Shown here: in pieces, positions 15,986 through 24,009 of the stretch
Numbering within the stretch: the stretch's first letter is position 1
How the letters are laid out: each line of letters begins with the position of its first letter
Origin: Marinifilum caeruleilacunae
GTDB taxonomy: Bacteria > Bacteroidota > Bacteroidia > Bacteroidales > Marinifilaceae
NCBI RefSeq assembly: GCF_013141825.1
Contig: NZ_RZNH01000043.1
Location: forward strand, 1-48,444
DNA length: 48,444 nucleotides
Direction: 5' to 3'
Position numbers and translations under genes: made by a program
Notes under the pieces: model-generated
What the model was told of the DNA's origin: nothing
Databases searched by the model: none
What the model saw: the letters and a program-made list of their open reading frames with translations, nothing else

Positions 15986-16903
15986 ATGAAAATGAATTGT
16001 ACCATTCGTCAATACCAGGATTCCGATTTCGACCAGGTATTAAAATTGTGTCAGAAAAGCTACCATTTAGATGTAATTAGCGAGGAATTACTTCGCGAAA
16101 AGATCTATAAAGATCCTTTCTATGAACAAGATTTGGTATGGGTAACTTGCGATCAGGACAAAGTAGTTGCTTTCCTGATGGGAACTTGTCGCATGGATAT
16201 TCGTGGGGTGAACTATGGATATGTAAAAATGATGGCGGTTGATGAGGCATACCGACGAAACCGAATTGCACGATCGATGTATGAGCTTCTGGAAACAGAG
16301 CTGAAACAAAGAAAAGTAGATGTAATGCGTTTGGGTGATGTGCCCATGAACTATTTCATGCCTGGAATTGATCCGAGATATACGCCGGCGCTTTGCTTTG
16401 CCATCAGAATGGGCTTCGATCGTTTTATGGATACCTCAAATCTTTTGGTAGATCTTGATGATCGTGAATGGAGCGATAAAAAGAAAATTGAAGCCTTAAA
16501 GGCAGATCAGATCGAAGTTTGCCGGGCAAAACCGGAAGACAAGCAAGAGTTGATGGATTTTGTAGAAGATGAATGGAAGTTGTGGCAATACGAGTTGGAA
16601 ATGGCTTACCAGGCTGAACCAATAGGAATTCATATTGCAAAACTAAATGGTAAAATTCGTGCTTTCTCGGCACATTCGGCCAATAATAAAGGCTTGCCTT
16701 GGTTTGGCCCAATGGGAACTCATCCCGATTTAAGAGGTAAAGGCATGGGAAAGGTTTTATTGTATCATTGTTTAGAAGATTTAAAAAACCTGGGATACGA
16801 AACTGCAATTATACCTTGGGTTGGTCCAATCGATTTCTATTCGCACCATACTGGCGCAGTGGTAGAAAGAATTTTTTGGCGATACGAAAAGAAATTGAAC
16901 TAG
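15986..16903 (+). CDS. tandem GNAT-family acetyltransferase
   Basis: A 305-residue cytosolic protein with two GNAT-type domains. The first (about 1-135) starts CTIRQYQDSDFDQVLKLC and contains VKMMAVDEAYRRNRIARSMYELL, an acetyl-CoA loop of the RxxxxA type. The second (about 165-300) contains HPDLRGKGMGKVLLYHCLEDLKNLGY, a full Q/RxxGxG/A motif. Only the second has the canonical glycine pattern, so the first may be regulatory. Its acceptor is unknown: an amino group on a salvaged sugar such as glucosamine or muramic acid, or a peptide amine, would fit the neighbours. 50 bases downstream of DUF4922. Confidence 0.83.
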   Translation: MKMNCTIRQYQDSDFDQVLKLCQKSYHLDVISEELLREKIYKDPFYEQDLVWVTCDQDKVVAFLMGTCRMDIRGVNYGYVKMMAVDEAYRRNRIARSMYELLETELKQRKVDVMRLGDVPMNYFMPGIDPRYTPALCFAIRMGFDRFMDTSNLLVDLDDREWSDKKKIEALKADQIEVCRAKPEDKQELMDFVEDEWKLWQYELEMAYQAEPIGIHIAKLNGKIRAFSAHSANNKGLPWFGPMGTHPDLRGKGMGKVLLYHCLEDLKNLGYETAIIPWVGPIDFYSHHTGAVVERIFWRYEKKLN

Positions 16904-17020
16904 AAGAATAATAAAACAAAACTGGCTCAAAATATCCGAACAGGAATACAGAATGAGCTCATAAAAACAGATTACTGCCCTTGCCATTGGTGAGGGTCGC
17001 ATATCAAACATCTAATCATT

Positions 17021-18343
17021 ATGGAACCACAATTACGAGTTGGAATCATGTACGAAAAGGAAATTTCCTTTCAGCTGAATGGAACCTACGTGCTTCAACA
17101 AAATGGAAAAGAATACACAGGAAAACAGCAGGCAAAATATATCGATGGCAAAATCTCTTTTGATGGTATCATTGAAGAGGAGATGATTTTTAATCCTAAA
17201 GAATACGAAACAGGGAACTTTGACCTGTTCGGTGTTACCATCGGAATTAAGTTCCACTGGGAGCGTAAGGAGGATCAGCGATTTAAAGGAAGCCTTCATT
17301 TTATCTGCGAAGATGAGAAGTTAACGGCAATAAACGTACTGTCGCTTGAGGATTACCTGGTGAGTGTAATTTCTTCAGAAATGAGTGCAACCAGCAGTTA
17401 TGAATTGCTAAAAGCACATGCCGTTATTTCCCGTTCATGGTTAATGGCCCAGGTGATTAAAGGGGAAGAATTACAAAAATCTAACACCCAATATCAAAGT
17501 ATTGTAGAAACTGAAGATTCGTTTATTCGTTGGTACGACAGGGAAGACCATGTGAATTTTGATGTTTGTGCCGATGATCATTGCCAGCGTTACCAGGGAA
17601 TGACCAAGCAATCGACTCCTTTGGTAGTTGATGCAATTAACGAAACACGTGGTTTGGTATTAACCAGTGAAGGAAAAATTTGCGATGCAAGATTTTCAAA
17701 ATGTTGTGGTGGTGTAGCCGAAACTTTCGAGAATGTTTGGGAACCGGAAAATCACAAGTACTTGCAGGCAGTAATCGATAATCCACAAGCTCCCGAAGGA
17801 TACGATATGGATTTGACCAAAGAGGAAGCTGCAGATCGATTTATTCGTACTTCGCCAGATGCATTCTGTAATACCACCGACAAGGAAATCTTGTCGCAGG
17901 TTCTAAACGATTACGATCAGGAAACCATGGATTTCTATCGCTGGAAAGTGGAGTATACACAGGATGAAATTGCTGAATTAATCGAAAGAAAAACAGGAAA
18001 AGAATTTGGGCAGATTTTAGATCTTATCCCACAGGAGAGAGGAGAATCGGGAAGATTAATTACCCTTAAAATTGTAGGAAGCAAGCGTTCTTTAACCATT
18101 GGAAAAGAGCTTGAAATTCGCAAAGTACTTTCCGAATCGCATTTGTACAGTTCAGAATTTGTGGTAGACAAATTGGATGTTGTGAATGATATTCCTTCGA
18201 AATTTGTATTGATTGGCGCAGGTTGGGGACATGGAGTTGGTCTTTGCCAAATTGGTGCTGCTGTAATGGGAGCGAAAGGATACAAATACAATGAAATTTT
18301 GCTTCACTATTTTAGAGGAGCCGATTTAGAGAAAAGATATTAA
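17021..18343 (+). CDS. SpoIID/LytB domain protein without signal peptide
   Basis: A 440-residue protein. After an N-terminal beta domain, residues about 100-240 show the SpoIID signature: LEDYLVSVISSEM with the likely catalytic Glu120, then SSYELLKAHAVISRSW, and RFSKCCGGVAETFENVW; the C-terminus has GAGWGHGVGLCQIGAAVMGAKGY. SpoIID enzymes are lytic transglycosylases that act on glycan strands stripped of peptides. The N-terminus (MEPQLRVGIMYEKEISFQ) has no signal peptide and no longer start is available in frame, so it should stay in the cytosol, which is unusual. It precedes the AmpG gene, so it could cleave disaccharides or short glycans that AmpG brings in, replacing NagZ. A sequence error at the 5' end that hides a signal peptide cannot be excluded. 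Confidence 0.88.
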   Translation: MEPQLRVGIMYEKEISFQLNGTYVLQQNGKEYTGKQQAKYIDGKISFDGIIEEEMIFNPKEYETGNFDLFGVTIGIKFHWERKEDQRFKGSLHFICEDEKLTAINVLSLEDYLVSVISSEMSATSSYELLKAHAVISRSWLMAQVIKGEELQKSNTQYQSIVETEDSFIRWYDREDHVNFDVCADDHCQRYQGMTKQSTPLVVDAINETRGLVLTSEGKICDARFSKCCGGVAETFENVWEPENHKYLQAVIDNPQAPEGYDMDLTKEEAADRFIRTSPDAFCNTTDKEILSQVLNDYDQETMDFYRWKVEYTQDEIAELIERKTGKEFGQILDLIPQERGESGRLITLKIVGSKRSLTIGKELEIRKVLSESHLYSSEFVVDKLDVVNDIPSKFVLIGAGWGHGVGLCQIGAAVMGAKGYKYNEILLHYFRGADLEKRY

Positions 18344-18439
18344 AATTGGAAAGTATCACTTCAAGTGAAACTCTCATTAGAATCATATATTGGTACTCTT
18401 TACTGGAAGTGAGAATGCCAAAATTCAAAACTCAATAAA

Positions 18440-19729
18440 ATGAAATCAAAAACTCGCTCGCCCTGGGCATGGATTCCATCCTTGTATTTCGCCGAGGGAA
18501 TTCCATATGTTGTTGTGATGACAGTTGCTGTAATCATGTACAAACGATTAGGAATTTCAAATACCGATATTGCCTTGTACACATCTTGGTTGTATTTGCC
18601 TTGGGTAATCAAACCTTTCTGGAGTCCATTGGTAGATATTTTAAAAAGCAAACGCTGGTGGATTGTTACCATGCAGTTGTTTATTGGAGCAGGCTTGGCC
18701 GGAGTGGCTTTTACCATTCCAACTACCCTGTTTTTCCAATCTACATTGGCATTTTTCTGGTTGCTGGCCTTTAGTTCGGCTACCCACGACATTGCTGCCG
18801 ATGGTTTTTACATGTATGGAATGGACGACAGTCAGCAAGCCTATTTTATTGGCATACGAAGTACCTTTTATCGTTTGGCAATGATTGTTGGGCAGGGTGC
18901 TCTGGTTTACCTTGCGGGGATTTTTGAAACCTCTAACTTGTTTGGAGAAGGAGAAAATATTCCAATGGCCTGGTCGATGATTTTTGTGATTTTGGCCGGA
19001 TTGTTCCTTTTGTTCACCTTCTATCACAAGTTTGCCTTGCCACATCCTGCCGAAGATGAGGAGAGAGAAATGAAAGGATTTGCCAATGTGTTTTCAGATT
19101 TTGCAGAGACTTTCACAACATTCTTTTTCAAAAAGGACATCTGGTTAATTTTGGGCGTACTCTTAACCTATCGTTTGGGAGAATCACAATTGGTTAAAAT
19201 GGCTTCACCATTCCTATTGGATGGGAGAGAGCTTGGCGGATTAGGCTTATCTACCAGCGATGTTGGGATTGTGTATGGAACAATCGGGGTTTTATTCTTA
19301 ACCATTGGGGGAATTTTAGGAGGATATGCAGCTTCACGAAAAGGCTTGAAATATTGGTTGTGGCCTATGGTAATTGCCATAAACCTTCCTAACCTGGTAT
19401 ATGTTTACTTGTCTTATGTATTGCCAGAGTCATTTGTATTGGTTTGTGCTTCAGTTGCAGTAGAGCAGTTTGGTTATGGATTTGGATTCACGGCTTACAT
19501 GTTATATCAAATCTATGTTTCAGAAGGAAAACACAAAACAGCACATTTTGCATTTTGTACCGGTTTAATGGCTTTGGGAATGATGGTTCCAGGTATGATT
19601 TCAGGATGGATACAAGAGATGATTGGTTACCAGCATTTCTTTGTTTGGGTAATCCTTTGTACCATTCCAAGTTTTATCATGGTGAAGTTGATTAAGATCG
19701 ATCCTAAATTCGGCATCAAAAAGAAATAA
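18440..19729 (+). CDS. ampG: AmpG-like muropeptide permease (MFS)
   Basis: An inner-membrane symporter with about 12 transmembrane segments in 429 residues, shorter than E. coli AmpG (491, 14 segments). Family blocks: SLYFAEGIPYVVVMTVAVIM near the start, SWLYLPWVIKPFWSPLVD and the AATHDIAADGFYM-like SATHDIAADGFYMYG. AmpG imports GlcNAc-anhydroMurNAc with or without peptides in Proteobacteria; in Bacteroidota similar proteins are tied to amino-sugar and muropeptide uptake. It follows the SpoIID gene and precedes, by 3 bases, the SGNH esterase, so it is central to the operon. The exact cargo (disaccharide, MurNAc or peptide form) is not visible from sequence. Confidence 0.9.
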   Translation: MKSKTRSPWAWIPSLYFAEGIPYVVVMTVAVIMYKRLGISNTDIALYTSWLYLPWVIKPFWSPLVDILKSKRWWIVTMQLFIGAGLAGVAFTIPTTLFFQSTLAFFWLLAFSSATHDIAADGFYMYGMDDSQQAYFIGIRSTFYRLAMIVGQGALVYLAGIFETSNLFGEGENIPMAWSMIFVILAGLFLLFTFYHKFALPHPAEDEEREMKGFANVFSDFAETFTTFFFKKDIWLILGVLLTYRLGESQLVKMASPFLLDGRELGGLGLSTSDVGIVYGTIGVLFLTIGGILGGYAASRKGLKYWLWPMVIAINLPNLVYVYLSYVLPESFVLVCASVAVEQFGYGFGFTAYMLYQIYVSEGKHKTAHFAFCTGLMALGMMVPGMISGWIQEMIGYQHFFVWVILCTIPSFIMVKLIKIDPKFGIKKK

Positions 19730-19732
19730 AAA

Positions 19733-20260
19733 ATGAAAAAACTGGCATTTCTGGGCGATAGCTTGACTCATGCAGGAAGATGGGATGAATTCTTTCCTGC
19801 ATACGAGGTTTCCAATCATGGTGTTCCGGGTGAGAAATCGAATGAAATTCTACAGCGTTTGCCTGGAGTGCTAAGCGAAAATCCTGATGTTCTATTCGTA
19901 ATGATGGGTATCAATGATTTGGGAGATGGCATTGATGAGGCAAGCATTATTGAAAATTATTCAAAACTGATTGCACAGGTGATCAGTAAGATTGATATCA
20001 AAATGGTGGTGCAGTCTGTTTTACCTGTCAATTTTCAATTGTTTCCGACCAAAGAATTCAATTCGGAAAAAATCAGACTTATTAACAAGCTGTTGATAAA
20101 CCTGTGTAAAGAGGAAAATATCACTTTCGTGGATTTGTATGCCTCTTTATCGACCTACTCCAATGAGTTGATGAAAGAATATACCTACGACGGACTTCAC
20201 CTGAACGAAGCCGGCTACAGGATTTGGCACAATTGTTTACAATCGGAAAAATTGATATAA
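19733..20260 (+). CDS. cytosolic SGNH/GDSL esterase
   Basis: A 175-residue single-domain SGNH hydrolase. Block I is LAFLGDSLT with the nucleophile Ser (residue 9), block II has the Gly in NHGVPGEKS, block III is MGINDLGDG, and block V is DGLHLNEAGY with the Asp/His pair. No signal peptide, so it acts in the cytosol. Three bases separate it from the AmpG gene and four from the next gene, so co-translation is likely. A fitting job is removing O-acetyl groups from imported 6-O-acetyl-MurNAc so that the kinase can phosphorylate O-6; sialic acid or acyl-sugar esterase are alternatives. The substrate is inferred from context only. Confidence 0.85.
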   Translation: MKKLAFLGDSLTHAGRWDEFFPAYEVSNHGVPGEKSNEILQRLPGVLSENPDVLFVMMGINDLGDGIDEASIIENYSKLIAQVISKIDIKMVVQSVLPVNFQLFPTKEFNSEKIRLINKLLINLCKEENITFVDLYASLSTYSNELMKEYTYDGLHLNEAGYRIWHNCLQSEKLI

Positions 20261-20264
20261 GATT

Positions 20265-21374
20265 ATGGCAAAATCACAAAGATTAATGGCCTTGGATGCC
20301 TTTCGGGGATTAACCATTGCTGCAATGATAACGGTAAATACACCGGGTAGCTGGAGTCATGTTTATGCACCACTATTGCACGCCAAATGGAATGGTTGCA
20401 CGCCAACCGATTTGGTTTTTCCTTTCTTCCTGTTCGCAGTAGGTGTGGCCATGTTTTTTGCATTTGGAAAATTCAATCATGAATTGAGTGCCGATGCAGG
20501 GAAAAAAATCCTGAAAAGAACTGTACTGATTTTTGGAATTGGCTTGTTGATGAATGCATTTCCATTTGTACACATCAATATCGAGAATCTAAGAATTATG
20601 GGCGTTTTGCAGCGCATTGCTCTGGCCTATGGTTTGGGAAGTTTGTTGTGCCTCACTTTTAGCAAAAGCAGGCTGCTCATTATTTCCGGGCTTATTCTTT
20701 TTGCCTATTGGGGATTAATTCATTTCCTTGGCGGTGATAATCCATACAGTTTGGAAGGCAATGTAACTACCGCTTTCGATGCTGCCATTTTGGGCGAAAG
20801 TCATTTGTACCAGGGCTTTGGAATTCCCTTCGATCCTGAGGGATTATTCAGTACTCTTCCAGCCATAGTTACCGTTGTATTAGGTTACCTTACCGGGAGT
20901 TTAATTTCCTCTTCCGAACGAAAAATGATTGTTCCTAAACTGTTCCTGTTCGGAGCCATTGGTGTAATCGCAGGCCTGATCTGGAATCTCGGGTTTCCAA
21001 TAAACAAGCCAATCTGGTCGAGTTCATATGTTCTGTATACAGCGGGATTGGCACAGTTGGTAATGGCAGTAATGATCTTTTTAATCGATATGATGGATTA
21101 CAAAAAATGGGCACATCCTTTTTTGGTATTCGGCATGAATCCACTCTTTATTTATGTGCTTTCCATTGTATGGGTAAAAGTAATTATTTACCTGGTTCAC
21201 TTTAGCGATGCATCGGGGAAGTCAATCACCGGATATGCCTGGCTGTATAAAAATGCATTTGCATCCTGGGCCGGACCACTAAATGGTTCCTTGTTTTTTG
21301 CCCTTTCGCATATTGTGGTGTACTGGCTCATTGTATTGTTCCTGTATCGAAAACGCATTTTCATTAAGATATAA
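20265..21374 (+). CDS. NagX-like (DUF5009, heparan-alpha-glucosaminide acetyltransferase-like) membrane protein
   Basis: A 369-residue membrane protein with about 10 helices. The N-terminus has the family signature RLMALDAFRGLTIAAMITVNTPGSW, a conserved His in the first loop (SHVYAPLLHAKWNG), and TPTDLVFPFFLFAVGVAM. Relatives are human HGSNAT, which acetylates the amino group of terminal glucosamine across the membrane, and NagX of bacterial GlcNAc-utilisation clusters. Here it is the last gene of the long operon, four bases after the esterase gene and followed by a strong terminator. It may acetylate or transport an amino sugar at the inner membrane. Which one is unresolved. Confidence 0.88.
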   Translation: MAKSQRLMALDAFRGLTIAAMITVNTPGSWSHVYAPLLHAKWNGCTPTDLVFPFFLFAVGVAMFFAFGKFNHELSADAGKKILKRTVLIFGIGLLMNAFPFVHINIENLRIMGVLQRIALAYGLGSLLCLTFSKSRLLIISGLILFAYWGLIHFLGGDNPYSLEGNVTTAFDAAILGESHLYQGFGIPFDPEGLFSTLPAIVTVVLGYLTGSLISSSERKMIVPKLFLFGAIGVIAGLIWNLGFPINKPIWSSSYVLYTAGLAQLVMAVMIFLIDMMDYKKWAHPFLVFGMNPLFIYVLSIVWVKVIIYLVHFSDASGKSITGYAWLYKNAFASWAGPLNGSLFFALSHIVVYWLIVLFLYRKRIFIKI

Positions 21375-21375
21375 A

Positions 21376-21405
21376 AAGAAAGCTTCGGAATCCCGAAGCT
21401 TTTTT
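21376..21405. terminator. terminator ending the peptidoglycan operon
   Basis: AAAGCTTCGG and CCGAAGCTTT pair around AATC, with six T after and A-rich sequence before; it can serve the plus operon and the convergent minus gene. Confidence 0.85.
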
Positions 21406-21435
21406 CATTGAATGATATGTCGATCAATTATTTCT

Positions 21436-22362
21436 TTACAGGATTTCAATAATCACCTCTTCTACATTTGTGGTGTTATCTGCACTTACCTCTTTGGTCT
21501 GTACCGAGTAAATTATCCAACCCGAACCATGAATTCTCGAAGCGGTCCATGTGTTATTCGATACGGGCGGAATGTCCTCCTTTTTTGGAGCAGGACCGCC
21601 CATATTTTCTGCAAGTTTGCAAATGTATGCAAACACAGCGTCGCTCAACTGATTTTCATCGATACTTTGCTCTGTTCTTAAAATAAAATTATTGTTCTCC
21701 TCATTAATTTCATCGAGGTAAACAGTTATGTTCGAATCAAATGGTTCGCCACCATATATGTTTGGCGCTTTTAAGTTGGCGTTGTACTTCTCGCCAAGTG
21801 TATATTTTGCACCATGAAAACTGTAATATTGTTTGATTTCGTTAATTGCAGCTGCTTCAATAACTTCTTTAGAGCTGAACATGGTTTTCACCTGGTTTAA
21901 GACTTTATCGATATTGGGAATTTCTTTAAACTTTTCCTGTAGTACCACAACCGCTTCCGAAACCAATGATCTAATATCTTCCCAGTTTACCACTTCCTGC
22001 AACATTCCAAGTTCATCGGTTTTAATTACCACACGAAGACTGTCGGTGATCGATACCAATTCTTTCGTTATTTCATTATCGGTATCAATATTATAATCGT
22101 GATAAAACCATTCGATTGTGTAGCTGTTGGCGGTAGAATCGAGTATGGTGATATCAACATCGTAGCTTGAAAACTCTCGCGAAATGGTATCGGTTTCTTT
22201 GATTTTAATTTTTTCTTCTTTTACCGAATAGCTCTGTTTTTCGTTTAAATTCCAATAGCCAATCACCTGGGCCGAAGAATCAGCCATGTTGATTTGTGCG
22301 TATGCTGATTGAGCCAATGAAAAAATAAAAAATAGCAGGCTAATCTTTACGATTTGTTTCAT
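21436..22362 (-). CDS. unknown secreted protein, possible DUF6263-like
   Basis: The frame extends upstream to 22407, but the ATG at 22362 (MKQIVKISLLFFIFSLAQSAYAQ) begins a clean signal peptide with an AYA cleavage site, so I take 308 residues. The mature part is beta-rich and hydrophilic, with no catalytic motif that I recognise; acidic stretches (LDEINEENNN) and a C-terminal NTTNVEEVIIEIL strand are seen. Its layout recalls uncharacterised secreted proteins of Bacteroidota of the DUF6263 kind, but I am not sure. It lies between the two peptidoglycan units and is transcribed alone in the same direction as namZ; a role in the pathway is not shown. Confidence 0.75.
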   Translation of the reverse strand: MKQIVKISLLFFIFSLAQSAYAQINMADSSAQVIGYWNLNEKQSYSVKEEKIKIKETDTISREFSSYDVDITILDSTANSYTIEWFYHDYNIDTDNEITKELVSITDSLRVVIKTDELGMLQEVVNWEDIRSLVSEAVVVLQEKFKEIPNIDKVLNQVKTMFSSKEVIEAAAINEIKQYYSFHGAKYTLGEKYNANLKAPNIYGGEPFDSNITVYLDEINEENNNFILRTEQSIDENQLSDAVFAYICKLAENMGGPAPKKEDIPPVSNNTWTASRIHGSGWIIYSVQTKEVSADNTTNVEEVIIEIL

Positions 22363-22521
22363 AAGTATAGGTTTAGTTTTGAGCCCTAAAAATAGAAAAA
22401 TATACACTCGATCTGATGAAATAATTCATAAGATTATGATGGGATGAAAGGCATGACTCTTTCGGGGGAATAGGAGGGCAAAAACTTTTTACGCCGAAGG
22501 AGCAATAAAATTATAGTGATC

Positions 22522-22578
22522 GCAAAAAGTTGCGGTAGTGATTGCAAAAAGTTGCGAACCTTATCGCAAAAAGTTGCG
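22522..22578. repeat. three copies of GCAAAAAGTTGCG at a 22-bp period
   Basis: GCAAAAAGTTGCG occurs at 22522-22534, 22544-22556 and 22566-22578, each step exactly 22 bases. In two copies the flanking base extends it to the inverted repeat CGCAA-AAAG-TTGCG. A similar start (GCAAAAAC) occurs 44 bases before the first copy. It sits upstream of the secreted protein gene and just after the namZ terminator. Confidence 0.85.
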
Positions 22579-22584
22579 GTAAGC

Positions 22585-22613
22585 ATAAAAAAAGGCCGCT
22601 ACAAAGCGACCTT
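22585..22613 (-). terminator. namZ terminator
   Basis: On the minus strand AAGGTCGCT pairs with AGCGGCCTT (one G-U) around a 4-base loop and is followed by a T-run. Confidence 0.75.
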
Positions 22614-22621
22614 AACATGTA

Positions 22622-23896
22622 CTAGTACAACCAGTATTTTTTCGATTTTTCTTTAAAATCTTTGGCAGGATTGTTCCATAAATCTTCAATGTCTTTCACC
22701 AAAAAGTTTTTAGAAAACTCCGTTCTGATTTTTTGATCGCCACACACAAGGTCGAACATTTTAAGGTGAGATGCTTCGCACATTTCAAAAACATTCTTTT
22801 CAGGATACAATTGGTGTAATTCCTGAAGAATATAGAATTGAACCAAAGACAGATTTGCTTTTTTTACATCCGTAAAATGAGCTTGTACACCATGAATCAT
22901 TTCTCCTTTACTTACCGAATAGTATGGTTTGTAATGTACAGGTCGGAAAATAATTCCCGGAAGCGATAATGCATTCAGGCGGGCGGTCAGTTTGTCGGCA
23001 TTGATCCATGTGGCTGCAAATAATTCAAATGGCTGAGTGTAGCCAACGCCAATAGATACCGTGTAAAGCTCTCCTAAAATTCCTGAAATGGCATAGTAAA
23101 TGGCGGTATTGGAATTTGGAATGTGCGGCGATGTAGGCACCCATGGCAAGCCGGTTTCTTCAAAAATCATATCTCTTTCCCAGCCATTCATTTCGATCAC
23201 AGTAAGTTTGCACTTCTTGCCATCTTTTAATAATCCTTCTTCGTTTAAGTAGTTGGCAAGCTCGCCACAGGTTAATCCGTATACATAAGGTACAGGGAAC
23301 TGACTCACAAATGAAATGTAGTCTGCTTCAACCAATCCGCCTTCAACTTTTAAACCACCAATCGGATTAGGACGATCCAAAACAATCAATTCAATATCAT
23401 TTTCCTGGCAGGCTTCCATAGCCAATCCCATTGTACTGATGTAGGTGTAAGAACGAACGCCAATATCCTGTATGTCGTAAATCAGGGCATCTAAGCCTTT
23501 AAGCATTTCGGCATTGGGTTTTTTATTTTTCCCATACAGCGAATATACTGTTAGGCCGGTTTTTTCATCGGTGTATGTTCCCACTTTTGCCCCGGCAGCA
23601 TGATCTCCCCTAATTCCATGTTCGGGACTATACAAAGCTTTTACCTCAACATTTGGTGCTTCGTGAAGCAAATCGATTGTTGATACAATATTTTGATTCA
23701 CTCCTGTAGGGTTGGTGATAATACCAAGCTTTTTACCTGCCAGGATTTCGAAATTGGATTTTTGTAGTACATCTATCCCGGTTTCTACCCTTTGGGCATT
23801 TGTATTCGCTTGAAATAGTCCGAAAATCAGCATGAATATTACAAGTCCTCGTAAACTTATGCTTTTCGTTCGCATCATTTTGTTGTTCAGTTTCAT
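22622..23896 (-). CDS. namZ: exo-beta-N-acetylmuramidase, DUF1343 family
   Basis: Removes MurNAc from the non-reducing end of peptide-free peptidoglycan strands, the activity shown for Bacillus subtilis NamZ. Length 424 residues. The first 35 hold a signal peptide (SLRGLVIFMLIFGLFQANTNAQ). The body shows the DUF1343 blocks GIDVLQKSNFEILAGKKLGIITNPTG, ALYSPEHGIRG, YSLYGKNKKP, YDIQDIGVRSYTYISTMG, VLDRPNPIGG and GLPWVPTSPHIP. The product would be periplasmic or surface-exposed and release free MurNAc for uptake, kinase and MurQ. Divergent from the transglutaminase/GHL10 operon across a 113-base region carrying a motif shared with the nagB and SusCD control regions. Confidence 0.94.
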   Translation of the reverse strand: MKLNNKMMRTKSISLRGLVIFMLIFGLFQANTNAQRVETGIDVLQKSNFEILAGKKLGIITNPTGVNQNIVSTIDLLHEAPNVEVKALYSPEHGIRGDHAAGAKVGTYTDEKTGLTVYSLYGKNKKPNAEMLKGLDALIYDIQDIGVRSYTYISTMGLAMEACQENDIELIVLDRPNPIGGLKVEGGLVEADYISFVSQFPVPYVYGLTCGELANYLNEEGLLKDGKKCKLTVIEMNGWERDMIFEETGLPWVPTSPHIPNSNTAIYYAISGILGELYTVSIGVGYTQPFELFAATWINADKLTARLNALSLPGIIFRPVHYKPYYSVSKGEMIHGVQAHFTDVKKANLSLVQFYILQELHQLYPEKNVFEMCEASHLKMFDLVCGDQKIRTEFSKNFLVKDIEDLWNNPAKDFKEKSKKYWLY

Positions 23897-23951
23897 AGTA
23901 TCGATAACGGTTTTAACAATTTAGAATGTTGTTTTTTACATTTTTTCATTG

Positions 23952-23959
23952 CAAAACTA
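23952..23959 (-). promoter_or_regulatory. namZ promoter, -7 box
   Basis: Read on the minus strand this is TAGTTTTG, a full TAnnTTTG match, 56 bases before the namZ start. The TAACATGTATGA motif would occupy its -33 region. Confidence 0.5.
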
Positions 23960-23969
23960 ATAAAATTTC

Positions 23970-23977
23970 TATTTTTG
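23970..23977 (+). promoter_or_regulatory. transglutaminase-GHL10 promoter, -7 box
   Basis: TATTTTTG, full match to TAnnTTTG, with TTG 18 bases upstream (23949-23951). It overlaps the namZ promoter back to back. Confidence 0.55.
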
Positions 23978-23993
23978 TAACATGTATGACATC
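23978..23993. promoter_or_regulatory. TAACATGTATGACATC, possible operator between namZ and transglutaminase gene
   Basis: Shares TAACATGTATGA with 7020-7031 and TAACATGTA with the 18-bp elements at 7193 and 27025. It starts directly after the rightward -7 box and overlies the -33 region of the leftward promoter, a position from which both could be repressed. Confidence 0.4.
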
Positions 23994-24009
23994 TTAATGG
24001 AATGCTGAA

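Noticed and set aside
19497-19505. TACATGTTA in the AmpG gene as an operator
   Set aside because: Inside coding sequence, no extended match to the 18-bp element.
22521-22579. Triple repeat as a CRISPR array
   Set aside because: The units are 13 bases with 9-base spacers, far too short, and no cas gene is present.
22613-22621. TAACATGTA at the end of namZ as another operator
   Set aside because: It lies between the namZ stop codon and its terminator, not in a promoter; a 9-base match of this composition can arise by chance.
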